NCBI GenBank assembly: GCA_009103225.1 | Contig: RHPI01001507.1 | Location: 361,547-414,552 of the forward strand | Reading direction: 5' to 3' | Length of the DNA: 53,006 nucleotides | Source: Chlorokybus atmophyticus | Taxonomy: Eukaryota; Streptophyta; Chlorokybophyceae; Chlorokybales; Chlorokybaceae | Part shown: positions 1-10,579 of the stretch, one piece after another | Numbering within the stretch: position 1 is the first letter of the stretch | Layout of the letters: the number at the start of each line of letters is the position of its first letter | Notes under the pieces: model-generated | Seen by the model: the letters and a program-made list of their open reading frames with translations, nothing else | Databases searched by the model: none | What the model was told of the DNA's origin: nothing | Position numbers and translations under genes: made by a program

Positions 1-132
1 GGTGAGGCGGAGGGGGCTTGTGATGGGAGGGAGGGGGCCTGTGGTGAGGGGGAGGGGGCTTGTGAGGTACGGGCCTGGGGGTGGGGGGAGGGGGCCTGCG
101 GTGAGGCGGAGGGGGCTTGTGATGGGAGGGAG
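1..132. repeat. G-rich minisatellite-like repeat at window start
   Basis: Short G-rich units built on GGTGAGG, GGAGGGGGC and TTGTGATGGGAGGGAG. Bases 1-33 recur exactly at 100-132. The G runs could form G-quadruplexes. The array starts at base 1 and so continues outside the window. No coding signal. Confidence 0.75.
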
Positions 133-350
133 ACGGTTATACTTTGTACTGTATAGATAGCATCCAATCGGTCTTGCTGATTTATCAGGCGACGCCGCTA
201 GGCTGCGTCAGTGATGCGATGCAAGCCCCGCGGCTCAGGTTCTTTTCCAACCAAAACGGCTGTGACCTTTTCTGCTGTGGTCACGCATGGTGAGTAGCGC
301 CCATTGGCTGGTCATGGGGAATGCCACAGGCCGAGCCTGCTGCACATTAA

Positions 351-393
351 GTGCAGCAGTCGCTGTCACTATCAGTGATAGCGACTGCTGCAC
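351..393. repeat. 43-bp inverted repeat (hairpin)
   Basis: Arms GTGCAGCAGTCGCT (351-364) and AGCGACTGCTGCAC (380-393) are perfectly complementary. A further five pairs with one wobble leave a five-base loop (370-374). It lies in a stretch (134-800) where I see no gene. A structured element or a short transposon remnant are both possible. Confidence 0.7.
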
Positions 394-803
394 CCCAAGT
401 CAACAGTGCCGACGTTGAGCAGGTGAGCATGAGGCACATGTAACTGACCACACATGTAACTGCTGACCAGAAGCTGGCTCAAGGGCGATGTGACAGCGGC
501 CTCCGCCACCACGCACAGTCTCACATATACACATGTTCAAGCATGCATGAACAGCCTGCCCATTGGCTGAACAGCGCAATGGGCATTACCGCTCGGTTCC
601 TCAGCAACAATAGCTGCTGAGGAGCTGAGCACGTTCACATGCAGCACTAGAAGTGTGGCGTGCTTGGAAGACCGCACTAGATCTTACCTCCCTGCCGCCC
701 AGGGCTGGCTCAACGGCGATGTGACAGCTGCCTCCACCGCCGCAAAGAAAGGGCCAGCCTGCTGAGCTGGTCCTGGCCGCTTCGCAGCCGCCAAAGGCCA
801 GCC

Positions 804-1385
804 ATGTACGACCTCCCTCTCCATAACCTCCAGCAGGGCGACCTTGTCGCCCTTGTTGTTGTCCACAGCGCCCCTGGCGCTGTCGTTTGTTGCTCTGAGC
901 GTTGTTTGAGGGAGGAGGAGGGGCGGCATGCAGCAGCCCGGCCAGCTGGAGGCAACCCGTGGTGGCCGTACGAGTGTCCTAACGCATGGGCGAACACCTG
1001 GCTGCTGCCACCATCTAAAGGGTTTGAGCTGCGGCGCATTGGTGCCACAGCGCGAGCGGTGGATTTGCAAGCTTTGGGGCAGCGGCTGGGCGTCGGCGTG
1101 ATTGAGGACAACGCGTATTGCGTGGACATCTTGCGTCAAGTGAACACACAGGCAGGCCATGGGTGTCCCTTGCATGACCGTTTGATTGTTGCTTTGGGCC
1201 CGCTGCAGGGGGAACCCCTTGTACATGTTGCCTTGGAGACGTCGGAGTCCCCAGTCCCAATGCCGCTTGACTACCTGGTGCAGCAACGCAGCGCCAACAA
1301 CACAGGGTGGTGGGACGCTTTTGACAACGTGGTCTCTCCGCGGCGCATGCGCAAACACTTGAGAGAAGGACACCCCTCGCGCTAA
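804..1385 (+). CDS. Unrecognised ORF, possible 5' part of the DIRS-type element
   Basis: An open frame of 193 codons. The second half (from about 1015) looks protein-like, with mixed hydrophobic and charged residues, and ends at a TAA at 1383-1385. I recognise no domain. An overlapping minus-strand frame (684-1412) is also open, so coding strand is uncertain. It lies directly upstream of the gag-like and reverse-transcriptase regions and in the same direction, so it may belong to that element. It has no tyrosine-recombinase signature that I can see. Confidence 0.25.
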   Translation: MYDLPLHNLQQGDLVALVVVHSAPGAVVCCSERCLREEEGRHAAARPAGGNPWWPYECPNAWANTWLLPPSKGFELRRIGATARAVDLQALGQRLGVGVIEDNAYCVDILRQVNTQAGHGCPLHDRLIVALGPLQGEPLVHVALETSESPVPMPLDYLVQQRSANNTGWWDAFDNVVSPRRMRKHLREGHPSR

Positions 1386-1572
1386 CAGGGAGACAGTATT
1401 TGAGGGACGCATCTTGTGGAGACGAGAGACACGGCCCGCACATGGCAGGTTCCCTGGACTCTTCTAGGGCGCAAATGGTCCCCGCTGAGGAGCCGTACCT
1501 ACCCCCGCTCCCCCCTGCGCAGGCGGTCGCGCAGCCCCACCCGCCGCAGCCCGTGCCCTACCCGTACCAGCG

Positions 1573-3163
1573 TTGGAGCCCTGGTCGGGGTCGCAGCAAG
1601 AGCCGCAGCCCCCTGCGCCGATGGCAACATCCCTCGCCAATCAGGCGCAGCTGAAGCCCCCCGGTGCGAAGATCGCATCACCCCCCATCTCCGCGGCTGC
1701 AGGCGGAGCAGCCAGGAGCGCCTCTCCTGCCTCAGCAGGCACCAGTTCCGTCCATGCTAGCACTGAACGTCTCTCAGCTCCCCTCCCGCCAGCTCTGGCG
1801 GTGCCTCCTCCGCCCACTTTCGTCACGCCATCGCTAGGCGTCGCACCAGGCGTGCCTTGCGACGCTGGCGGTAGCGTGCCAGCGCCGCTGCCGCCTTCGA
1901 CAACCTCGCGGCCACCCTCTATGCCGAGTTTGGGCTACTTGCATACTTAGAATCCTCATGCAGCGAATGATGTGGCTGCGTAGCTAGCAGCGGGTGACTT
2001 GCAGGCGCTGCTAGGACGCATAGTGTGTGCGAAGCCAAGCGTGGGACAACAGACACTCGCGCGCGTAGAGGGCGTGATCGATGCTGCCGCCGGCCTCGTT
2101 CTTGTGCGCACGCTACCCGCCAACCAGCCCCTGCAGGTCTCGGCCTCTGTCCTAACTTTGGTGAGTGCCAACCCCTCTAAAATCGCACCACCACTAGCGG
2201 CGCAGTCGGCCCCTTTTATACCTCACCCCACCGTGCCTCCAGCTGTGGGAGCTAACCCCTCTACAATCGCACCCCCCGCTGACGACACAGCTAGCCCCAT
2301 GCACACCTCACCCCAGAGTGCCTTCAGCTGCAACGCCTGGGCGCGTTCGTTCGCGGAGGCAAAGGGCATGAAGCTGGCAGCTGATGGCGTACATGTCACC
2401 CACTTCACGCGCACCTCGCACTTTGTGCGTGTCTGCAACAACATTGTTAACCGCTTCACGGGAGATGCGGCGCACAAGGGATTGTTGCAGCAACTACACA
2501 AATCGAAGATGATAACGGACACGCAGTATCCGCTCATGGCGGCGTACGTACATGCGCTGCTTAACATGTGTTTGTACAAAGCGTTTGGGGACATTCATGC
2601 TTCATTGTTTGGGGAGGACTGCGTTCGGGCCCTTGAGGCGAGTAACTTGGACCTGTCCATGGACTACACGGAGGCGTGCCTCATCACCGAGCTGCTGGAC
2701 TTCTACACGGAGGTGCGGAAGGAGGCAGCCACTCAGCTTGGACAATATCAATACATGAAGGTACGCGAGTTTATTGCAGGGTATGCCTTTGTGTCGCGCC
2801 TCTCCATTCCTTTCTTTGAAATTCTACTTCAAGCACTGCCTCGAGCAGCTGCACACCACTCATGAGCCTGCAAGCCTCTTTTTGCTGCCCTCCGGGCAAA
2901 GCCGAGGAGAGCTTGTCGCCGTCCAGGCATGGCCTGTGACGTGCTCTGCATGGCCATGCTCAATGTTTATGCACCGGCGCAGGTGTTTCCAAACCAACTT
3001 GCCAAAGCCGCTCCCCAATGGTGGAGACAAGGCCAAAGGAGCTGCACCTGCAAGCGGCGTGAACAATGCCACCAACAATGGCAGCAACTATAACCACATT
3101 AGCAAGCAAGCCACTGCCGGCAACAACAGAGGGTGGCGTAGGTACCAAGACAGGAAGGCGTGA
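1573..3163 (+). pseudogene. Gag-like region of a DIRS-type retrotransposon, frameshifted
   Basis: Proline/serine-rich and RS-rich sequence (1400-1950) leads into a long frame at 1999-2865. That frame holds a helical, capsid-like segment (about 2330-2860) with no catalytic motif. The frame closes at 2863-2865, but the overlapping frame (2774-3163) continues with coding-like sequence. It ends in an Asn/Gly-rich basic tail (GGDKAKGAAPASG, then NNRGWRRYQDRKA), as expected of a nucleic-acid-binding gag C-terminus. A single-base shift near 2830-2860 would join the two frames. A TTGCAG acceptor just before 2005 suggests an intron instead of a start there. Position directly before the reverse transcriptase is the main support; sequence identity of gag proteins is too low to recognise by eye. 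Confidence 0.45.
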
Positions 3164-3256
3164 GTAGCATAGGATAGAACTCCTTGTGTATAACCCCGTG
3201 TGCAATGAATTTTATTTTGTTGTGTCTTATACCATATGATTGCTTGAGATTGGTGC

Positions 3257-4620
3257 ATGAATCGTATGTTTGCGCCCTTGGTTACTATTGTGTCTCATTC
3301 CAGCGTGCACGAGCCAGTCGCAAGTGCTGCGCTACCATCAGCGGCTGATTCACCTGGCGGTGCCTCCGCGGAATGCTGCATGGTCACCAGCACACGCTTC
3401 TCACTTTCCTCTCAAGCACACAGAAGCACGCAGTCAATGCGCACCCAGCAGCTCGCAAGTGCAACCGCACGCGTGCGCAGTGTTGATTTGCTGGCCCCGC
3501 ACAGCACCCAAGATGAGCACGAGGACGAAGCAGCCTTTGAAGCGGCGTGCCATCAGTCAGATACGCAGCCTCATGCACAACACAACGCAGCATCTTGGCA
3601 ACCAGCACGCGTGTGGCCTACGCCGCGGCAGCACCAGCCGTGGTCGGAGGAGCTGTAGGCGGCGACTGTGCAAGCAGTGCTGGACAAGCTCGAGAGAGTG
3701 GGGGATGAGCCCGAGCTGCCTCTATGTTCGGAGGACAGCTGGCGAGTACAGCTCAGCGCTTTCATGCACGATGCCGGTAACTTCGTAGCTGGAGGGCCGC
3801 GAGCGCATTTGCATGCATGGCAGCTCTGGCTGCGCGCTACCAAGCACCCAATGGCGTCGCGAGTGCTGAGCTGGCTCAGCTCTGGCTACCCCTTGCATTT
3901 TCAAGGGACTGCAACAGCTCCGAAGCAGAAGTTACGACAGGTGCAGTTGCTGCTGCGCTCAGAAGGTTGGCCGCATGCTTGCATCCGTGCTGCCCTGCGC
4001 GCATCAGCACCTCCGCCTATTGTTGCGCAATCGTGCCTCGTTGCAAGAGCACAAGGAGTGTGGAGGAGCTTACCACACTGGTGCGCATGGGGGCTATCAC
4101 CCCGGTGCCAACCGATGCAGCAAAGCAGGTGATCTCGGGCATGGGAGTGGTAGTTACGAGCAAGAAACGTTTGGTGGTGGATGTTCACTACATCAACCGC
4201 TTCCTCGCACACAGACCTTTCCACCACAAGCGCTTAACGGACGTGTTACACTACACCCAAGTAGGAGCATGGCAAGCAAGCTTTGACTTAAAATGCCAAT
4301 ACCACCACATTCCCATCCGCGCACGTGACACCAATTACTTGTGCGTGGCCTTTAAAGGTCAGGTGTTCAGATGGAACGTGCTCCCCTTTGGACTGAATCA
4401 AGCATGCTATGCATTTACAGTGGTGCAGCTTGTCATCTCCAAGCCATTACGAAGTGCGGGCATTGGCACCCTCAGCTACATAGATGACATGCACATGGCG
4501 CATCGCAACAAAGGGCATTTACTATGGCGTATTGAGCTGATCATGCAGCTCTGTGCGACACTGCACGAGTTCTTTGGACTGGATGGATTCCTAACTGATC
4601 AGCTACGCGCGTTCCTGTAG
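3257..4620 (+). pseudogene. DIRS-type reverse transcriptase, 3'-truncated
   Basis: The frame at 3817-4620 carries reverse-transcriptase blocks in order: RLVVDVHYIN (about 4171), FDLKCQYHHIPI (catalytic Asp, about 4285), LPFGLNQACYAFT (about 4384) and YIDDMHMAH (about 4480). This spacing and the LPFG/YIDD pair fit DIRS/Ngaro-like elements, which use a tyrosine recombinase instead of an integrase. Upstream, HAWQLWLRATKHPMASRVL and LSSGYPLHF (about 3810-3900) match the conserved region in front of the polymerase, but in another frame, so a frameshift lies near 3900-4050. A TAG (3656-3658) also interrupts an otherwise continuous frame. The product stops about 45 codons after YIDD, so RNase H, the methyltransferase-like domain and the recombinase are missing. 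It is a dead 5' fragment. Confidence 0.75.
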
Positions 4621-6270
4621 AGAGGTCTATAGAGTAGCCCTAGCTACATGCTACGTGGAGTATGAAGTAGCTAGCGGACTGTGGCGCGCGCGGTCTTCAT
4701 GCTGGTAGCCCGGGCTTGGGGCTGGATGTAGGCATGCTCGAGGAGGACTGGCATGCGAGGGTATTTGGCATGACAGCACAGGCTGATTTTTTCATCCTTG
4801 AACACATCAACATGGGCAGCAAACTGGTTGCCTAAGCAACTCTGCGCATTTGACACTGATCAATCCTGTACTTACTGGTAGACAGTGTCTTGTGTAGCTG
4901 CTGGGTCGTTATACACTATGTGCATAAGAATTGAACTTCATGAGCACGTGTGCCAGGTGCTACACACCATGACTATACGGAATCCTCACCTAGTCCTTAT
5001 TATTTACCATACAGGTAAGCAATTGAGAGTGATTTAAGCTGGTCCTTTTGATGTGACATTGGGCATGTGTGTGAGCATGCGCCAACATGTTAACATGTAA
5101 CCTTGCATACGAATATGACACATTGAACTTATGTAAACACCCCTCTCAAGGCCTCACGCACTCGGGCATACCGCACATAATACAACGCAAAGCTCAATTG
5201 ATGATGTGCGCATGCTGGTCGCGCCGGCCTACGTCATGGTCAGCGCTGCATCCGACTTAGGCGTCAAAGGCTCCATTGCTAGCGGTGCTGCACAGATTGC
5301 CGTGACCGCCGCCGCCCCTGTCTCCATAAATGCCAGAGCTTGCAATTATCAAGAATATAAAACCATGATTAGCACAGGTGGTGCGCCTATGATGATGGTT
5401 TATAAATGGTGAGCAGGGACTGAAAGTTTGCATGTTATCTGTGGCACCACGTCGTGGCACCGCATGTATGTAGCAAAGCAACCATAGTTTTGTGGTGCCG
5501 AGAATTTAACCTATTCCTTGACAAAAACTCTTATTTGTTTTGCTTTGCTTCGTATGCCGCCCCACATCTTGTTCCAACTATTTCATCAATTGCGCACGAA
5601 GTGCGCGATTGTCTGCGGAATCTTGCTATAATGGGTGCATTTCAGTGATCAACTGGCGCTCAAAGCGCATGGTTTCACCGCGTCGTGTATGTAGCAATTT
5701 GTCAAAGTACTACTGCTCTTTAATACAAGTTACGTCCATGAGCATTGTTGAATTTAATTTTTTTATATGTAAAGTACTGGTCACTACGGTAATGGCCATT
5801 GCCGACTATGCTAATAACCCGTTCAATTTTGTATGCACGACCAATACTCATACTTGTAGCAGCCGAGTAGTAAAGCAGTATCATCGTGATCTCCATGATG
5901 GCATCCCACTTATTGCATAAGTATGCAACATTAAGTCGTGTTCGTGACCTTTTACGCATTATGAGTTGCGGGATGACTGCTTGTGCATTGATCTGGCAGT
6001 CTCAACGTATATATGGGCATGGGCAATGCCTGCAGCCGTATTGTTACTGTTATAACATGTGCGGCACAGTATAAGCTCGTAGCGCACTATGGCAGCTGGG
6101 GGCTAGTTAAGCATGCTAGTCTTGTGGTGCGAGTCAAGGGCTAACCTGTCTCCTTCTCCCTCTACTAGAAGCGCTCCTCTCCCGCCTGCGCAGGCGGCTG
6201 CGCCGCTGCTGCTACTACAGTCTAGGTCGTTACAAGTACACACTTGTCTCCGTGATACTGATAATATAAC

Positions 6271-6304
6271 ATAATATATATACATATATATATATATATA
6301 TAAA
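6271..6304. repeat. TA dinucleotide microsatellite
   Basis: Nearly uninterrupted alternating A and T, with one C near the middle. Confidence 0.9.
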
Positions 6305-7001
6305 TTATAACGCAGCGTTCTTCTCTGTTACAGAAACATTGCCAGGGCACATGCTGTACAGCAGTTCTTATAAGGCATTAACTATAAATTATCATGACAT
6401 CGACATAATGACTCAACGCGATAGATAGTTTTGACATTAAGCGTTATAAGAACCGCTTTACAGCTATTGCTGGTCTCATGTAACGAAAGTGACCGTTTCT
6501 TTTAATGATCTGAATTTCCCTTATGTACGACTGATCCTTAAATAATGGTTCTTGCAACGCGATTGTTCTTTCTTTACGGGCGTAACACAAACGCGAGTAG
6601 ACTGTATGTCCCGTTTGCTTGGTTGCCATTGCACGCACTTGGCCAGCACATAGGCCCCCCGTATGTATGCTAGGCTAGCTTTGCTGATGGTTCTTGGACT
6701 GTTAAATGCAATATTATTGGCTTTGTGTTGTGTGTTGAACTAGTGGCCCCTTTGCTATATTGCAACGTACATATTACATAAGGTGCATGAGTTTGTGTGC
6801 TTGTGCATGTGTCAACATGGTATCAGCTACTTAGCAAGTGCACTTCTATCCGCTTTATAAACACACGCACTTGCCTAACCGCGCGCGCGTGTTTGTATTT
6901 TATGTATCATGCATTGCGGTAATGTGAACTTTTGATGTGAACACATCACATGACATGTACACCCCGCTCGCTCTGCTTTGCGTATGCGGCGCACAAGTTG
7001 T

Positions 7002-7073
7002 CTCTCGGATAGGGTTGTACGGCACAACCCCGCTATTCGAGAGTCAGTCAGTCTGCAGTTTGTCAAACTGCAG
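7002..7073. repeat. Two adjacent hairpins
   Basis: Hairpin 1: 7002-7018 pairs with 7024-7043 (CTCTCGGATAG... with ...CTATTCGAGAG), with a two-base bulge. Hairpin 2: CTGCAGTTT (7053-7061) and AAACTGCAG (7065-7073) are perfectly complementary around a three-base loop, with weaker pairing of the flanking GTCAGTCAGT and GAGTCAGAC. They are nine bases apart. No coding context. Confidence 0.75.
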
Positions 7074-8223
7074 ATTGAGTCAGACTTGGAGCATGTGCGG
7101 TACAATTGACTCCGCGCAGCACGTGGGGGGGTCAGCGGCCAGGGTCTTGGCGGTGGCGGTGGCGGCGGCGGCATCCCCGGGGAGGCGGGGCGTCGGGGAG
7201 CGGGGGCGAAAGGGGTGAGGGGGAAAGTGTCACAGCTCCTGTCCAAAGCTCGTTCATAGCTGGTCAGCTCGGGTTGGTGCTTGTGTGCGATGCAATGTAC
7301 GTTCACCAACAGCAGCTGGGAGGCGGGAGAGGGCGGGGAGGGGACAAAGAGGGGGNTGCTGGGTGGGTAAGGTGGATTAGTCAAGCTAGCTTAACGCACA
7401 TAGGCTGGCTGGTGGCATGATCGGCGTATGAGGTATGTGCTTCAGCATGGTTTGAATATGTTTCACATGATTAAAGAGCACCTGTCCCGTGCTTGCACAA
7501 GCGACATAGCGCAGCGTGAAGTTCTTAAGAACCACAGCCAGGTATTGTTGGTTACTGTTGCCTAAAGGGTATGTGTTTGTTGTGCGTCAACAACACGCAT
7601 GGTCAACGTGAAAGAAACAGTATGGATGTGAATGCGTGCAGCGTGTTGTGGTGTTATGTTAGGTCACAGTGATTGGATGCAAGGACGACAGCTGCAGCAG
7701 ACAACATGCACCAACCCTTAACGTGCACGTACTGTGATTACTGCATTTCGCCAAATGCAGCATTGCTTGCCAGTTGTGCGTGGTTACGTGTTGCGCTCCT
7801 CACTTGTTGTTGTTGTTGCTGTTGCAGTTGCTGATGCCGCCGCTGCTGTCTTCGTTGTTGTTGAGCGTGCGGAGAAGTAGAGAAAGGCATGTTCGCATAC
7901 ATGCACGCTGTGCATGCCGTTGCTGTGTTTGTGACGGAAAAACTACAACCTCAGCTGCAGACAACAGCAACGCAAACTCTTCAACGCACGCACGCACACA
8001 TTCACGCGAGCACACAGCTGTCTGCGTTCTGCCAGCATGCAGTGCGTGGGGTTTTTTGCTAGCATTCATATCGCACGTGCACCTTGCTTGCCTCTCTGCA
8101 TTTGCTGCGTTGTTGGTTTTGACTTATAGAATGCAAAGGACATATGCATAAAGGTGTAAGGCGCGCTCATATTTCAATTCTGCAGATCTGCAGGCTGTTT
8201 CTCACTTGCCAAGCTTCCCGAAC

Positions 8224-10579
8224 ATGCTTCTCATGGGCGGTACAGCTGATGCGACGAGGAACAACTTGTCAGCAGTGGTGGCCTGCGTGGCGCGGGCGGT
8301 TGCCGGTGATGCCGTTACATGCGGTGGGGGGTTGGGTATGGCAGCGTGTGTTGCCGGCATGGTGCTTGGGTTGGGCGACTTGGCATTGAAGGCGCACGCT
8401 GCGCACAAACGAGGAGACACTGCCGAGGAGAAGTATCAGCTGCTTGACGAGCGCCTCCAAGCGGTGCGGACGGAGTTTGTGGAAGGAGTTGTTTCGCTGC
8501 AGACGTTCCTCGACCAACAACCATCGGAGGACGAAGTGCGCAAGGATGCGAACAACCGCTTAGAGGAGCTACAGCGCTCTGCGCAGGACACGGCAGCTGA
8601 TGACAAGATGTGGCAGTTGCAGCAATCAATCAATTCTGTCTGCCATCAGTTTGTAGAGTTCCTACAGGCCAGCGAGGCGCTACGTAAACGTATGGCCGGT
8701 GCCATGCTGATGGAGAGCCAGAAGGTGGCTGCACATGCTCTTCAGCACGCCAGCACGCTACAGTATCCGGACGGACTTCCCTTCGTCATGATGCGGGTCA
8801 CCGTGACGGTCATGCAGGCGGCAACCCTGGAGCTGTGCGGTACGGCAAAGGAGTGCAAGGACAAGCTTGAACGAGCCATTGACATGATCAAGTGCGAGGC
8901 ATCGGCCATTCAGCAGGTGTTGATGGCAGATGCCTATATAAGTATGCACCACCATTGGGCCGTTCTGGCCTGGCTTTTCGCACTCGGAAGGCACCTCACG
9001 GGTAAGGCGCCTATACTGAATAAGTGCTGCAGGCACAGGCTGTACGCGTGCTTTGAGTCAAGCCTACGAGAATACATGGTTGCACATGTGCATGCGTGCG
9101 CGTGGGCACGTGAGTGTTTGTGCGACAATGGGCGTTTGAGGGCGCATATAAGGCCCCTGCACGCGCACGTCAGCACGTGCAGTCTTTGTAGCTAACTTTG
9201 CTTGTGTGGTGGCCTTCGACAGAGTTTCACCGTGGTGAGCGCCCTGATGCTTCACCAAGCCCCAAGAGAAGCGGCTCTCTCGAAGAGCTTCTTGGGCAGC
9301 AACCAACCACAGCTGGCGAGCGCTTGACAAGCTGCGATGCAGCAGCGCAACGAGTGCACGCCATGTTTGACTGGATTCCCGTGCCGGATCTGGAGGGTCC
9401 TGATGCGCTCATTGCTCAGATGGTGCGTTTGCTGAGCCATGGGTCGCCGTCTGCCGTGGCGATGGCGGCCGCAGGTCTTGAGGCCTTGGCACTCAATCCA
9501 CATGGCATGGAAGTCTTGGCTTTGGCAGGGGAGTCCGTGCTGCAGCCTCTGCAGAGCTACATTGTCAAGTCGGGGCAGCCTGCTGATTGCCACGCCTCCG
9601 TGGCCTGCTGCCTGATGAAGATGGGCTCATGGCGGTGCTCACTGGAGTGGAAAGGCCTCCAAGACTGGGTCCAATCAGTGGCATGGAGCCCAGACGGTCA
9701 AACATTGGCCACTGCGGATTCTCTTACCGCCGCCCTGTGGAACGCAGCCACGGGTGAGCGCATGCACCAGTTCACATTAGATGACCTTTATGTGCAGTCC
9801 GTCAGGTACAGTCCAGATGGGAGCAGGCTTGCCATTGGAGCAATGAAAGACGAAGACGAAGACGACACAAAAAGTTTTGCAATCCACATCATGGATGTGG
9901 CGTCAAGAAAGAATGTGCACCATGTTGCCTCTAAAGGCCATGGATGGCGTGGAGTCCAGACGGAAGCAAGATAGCGACAGTGTCTCCAGATGTTGACTCG
10001 GCAGTATGCATATGGGATGCTACAACAGGAGTGGCCACAGGCGTCAGCCTGGTTGGCCATAAATCTGCTGTCAACTGCGTTTCTTGGAGCCCGGACGGTC
10101 AACGCCTGGCCACCAGCTCTCATGACAAGACAGCAGCGGTGTGGAGCGCGCAAGACGGGCAGTGCCTTATTGAATTGACAGGTCATACGAAGCAAGTTAA
10201 GAGCGTTGCATGGAGCCCTGACGGGTGCAGGTTGGCTACTGGGTCAGGTGACTGCACTGTGGCAGTATGGGACGCAGAATCAGGCCAGCGCATAGCTGAA
10301 ATGAGGCATAACCTTTGGGTTAATGGAGTAGCTTGGAGCCCCGACGGTTGGTGGATAGCGACGGCGTCACATGACAGGACAGCAAAGGTGTGGCATGCGC
10401 GCACCGGGCAGCAGCTCAGCATGCTGGAGCACGAAGATCGTGCGCGTTGCGTGGCTTGGAGTCCAGATGGGCGCAAGCTGGCAACTGGTTGGGGAATTTG
10501 GATAAAGCAGCCAGGACTTGGGAGAGGTTATTGCATGTCAGATGTGGTCGTTTGTATGTCCCTGCATTTCTGTTGGTGA
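8224..10579 (+). CDS. Helical-domain plus WD40-repeat protein (frameshifted)
   Basis: Exon 1 (ATG 8224 to 9001) encodes a glycine/alanine-rich hydrophobic stretch (GGGLGMAACVAGMVLGLGDL) and then a long amphipathic, coiled-coil-like helical domain. The intron runs 9002-9222 (GTAAGG...GACAG) and the phases match: one base before it and two after it make a Glu codon. Exon 2 begins with an armadillo-like helical patch (9360-9600). Seven WD40 blades follow, each marked by WSPDG or a variant: 9680, 9810, 9945, 10090, 10210, 10340 and 10460. The frame shifts by one base near 9936-9950, inside blade 3, and the last blade runs into non-WD sequence before the TGA. WD40 propellers are protein-binding scaffolds. 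A hydrophobic/helical N-terminus plus WD40 recalls STAND-type signalling proteins, but there is no NACHT or NB-ARC ATPase. Either a pseudogene or one sequencing indel. Confidence 0.7.

Larger units (their letters stand above)
4621..8205. other. Gene-poor stretch
   Basis: Only short overlapping frames on both strands, with many stops and no recognisable product. The composition becomes AT-richer around 5.4-6.9 kb. It holds a TA microsatellite (6271-6304), two adjacent hairpins (7002-7073), a GGC/GGT-rich patch (7150-7200) and one ambiguous base (7356). No tRNA, rRNA or transposase signal was seen. Confidence 0.6.

Noticed and set aside
684-1443. Minus-strand frames of 242 and 142 codons opposite the 804-1385 ORF
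   Set aside because: No recognisable domain and antisense to the DIRS-type coding direction; kept only as a reason for low confidence in the plus-strand ORF.
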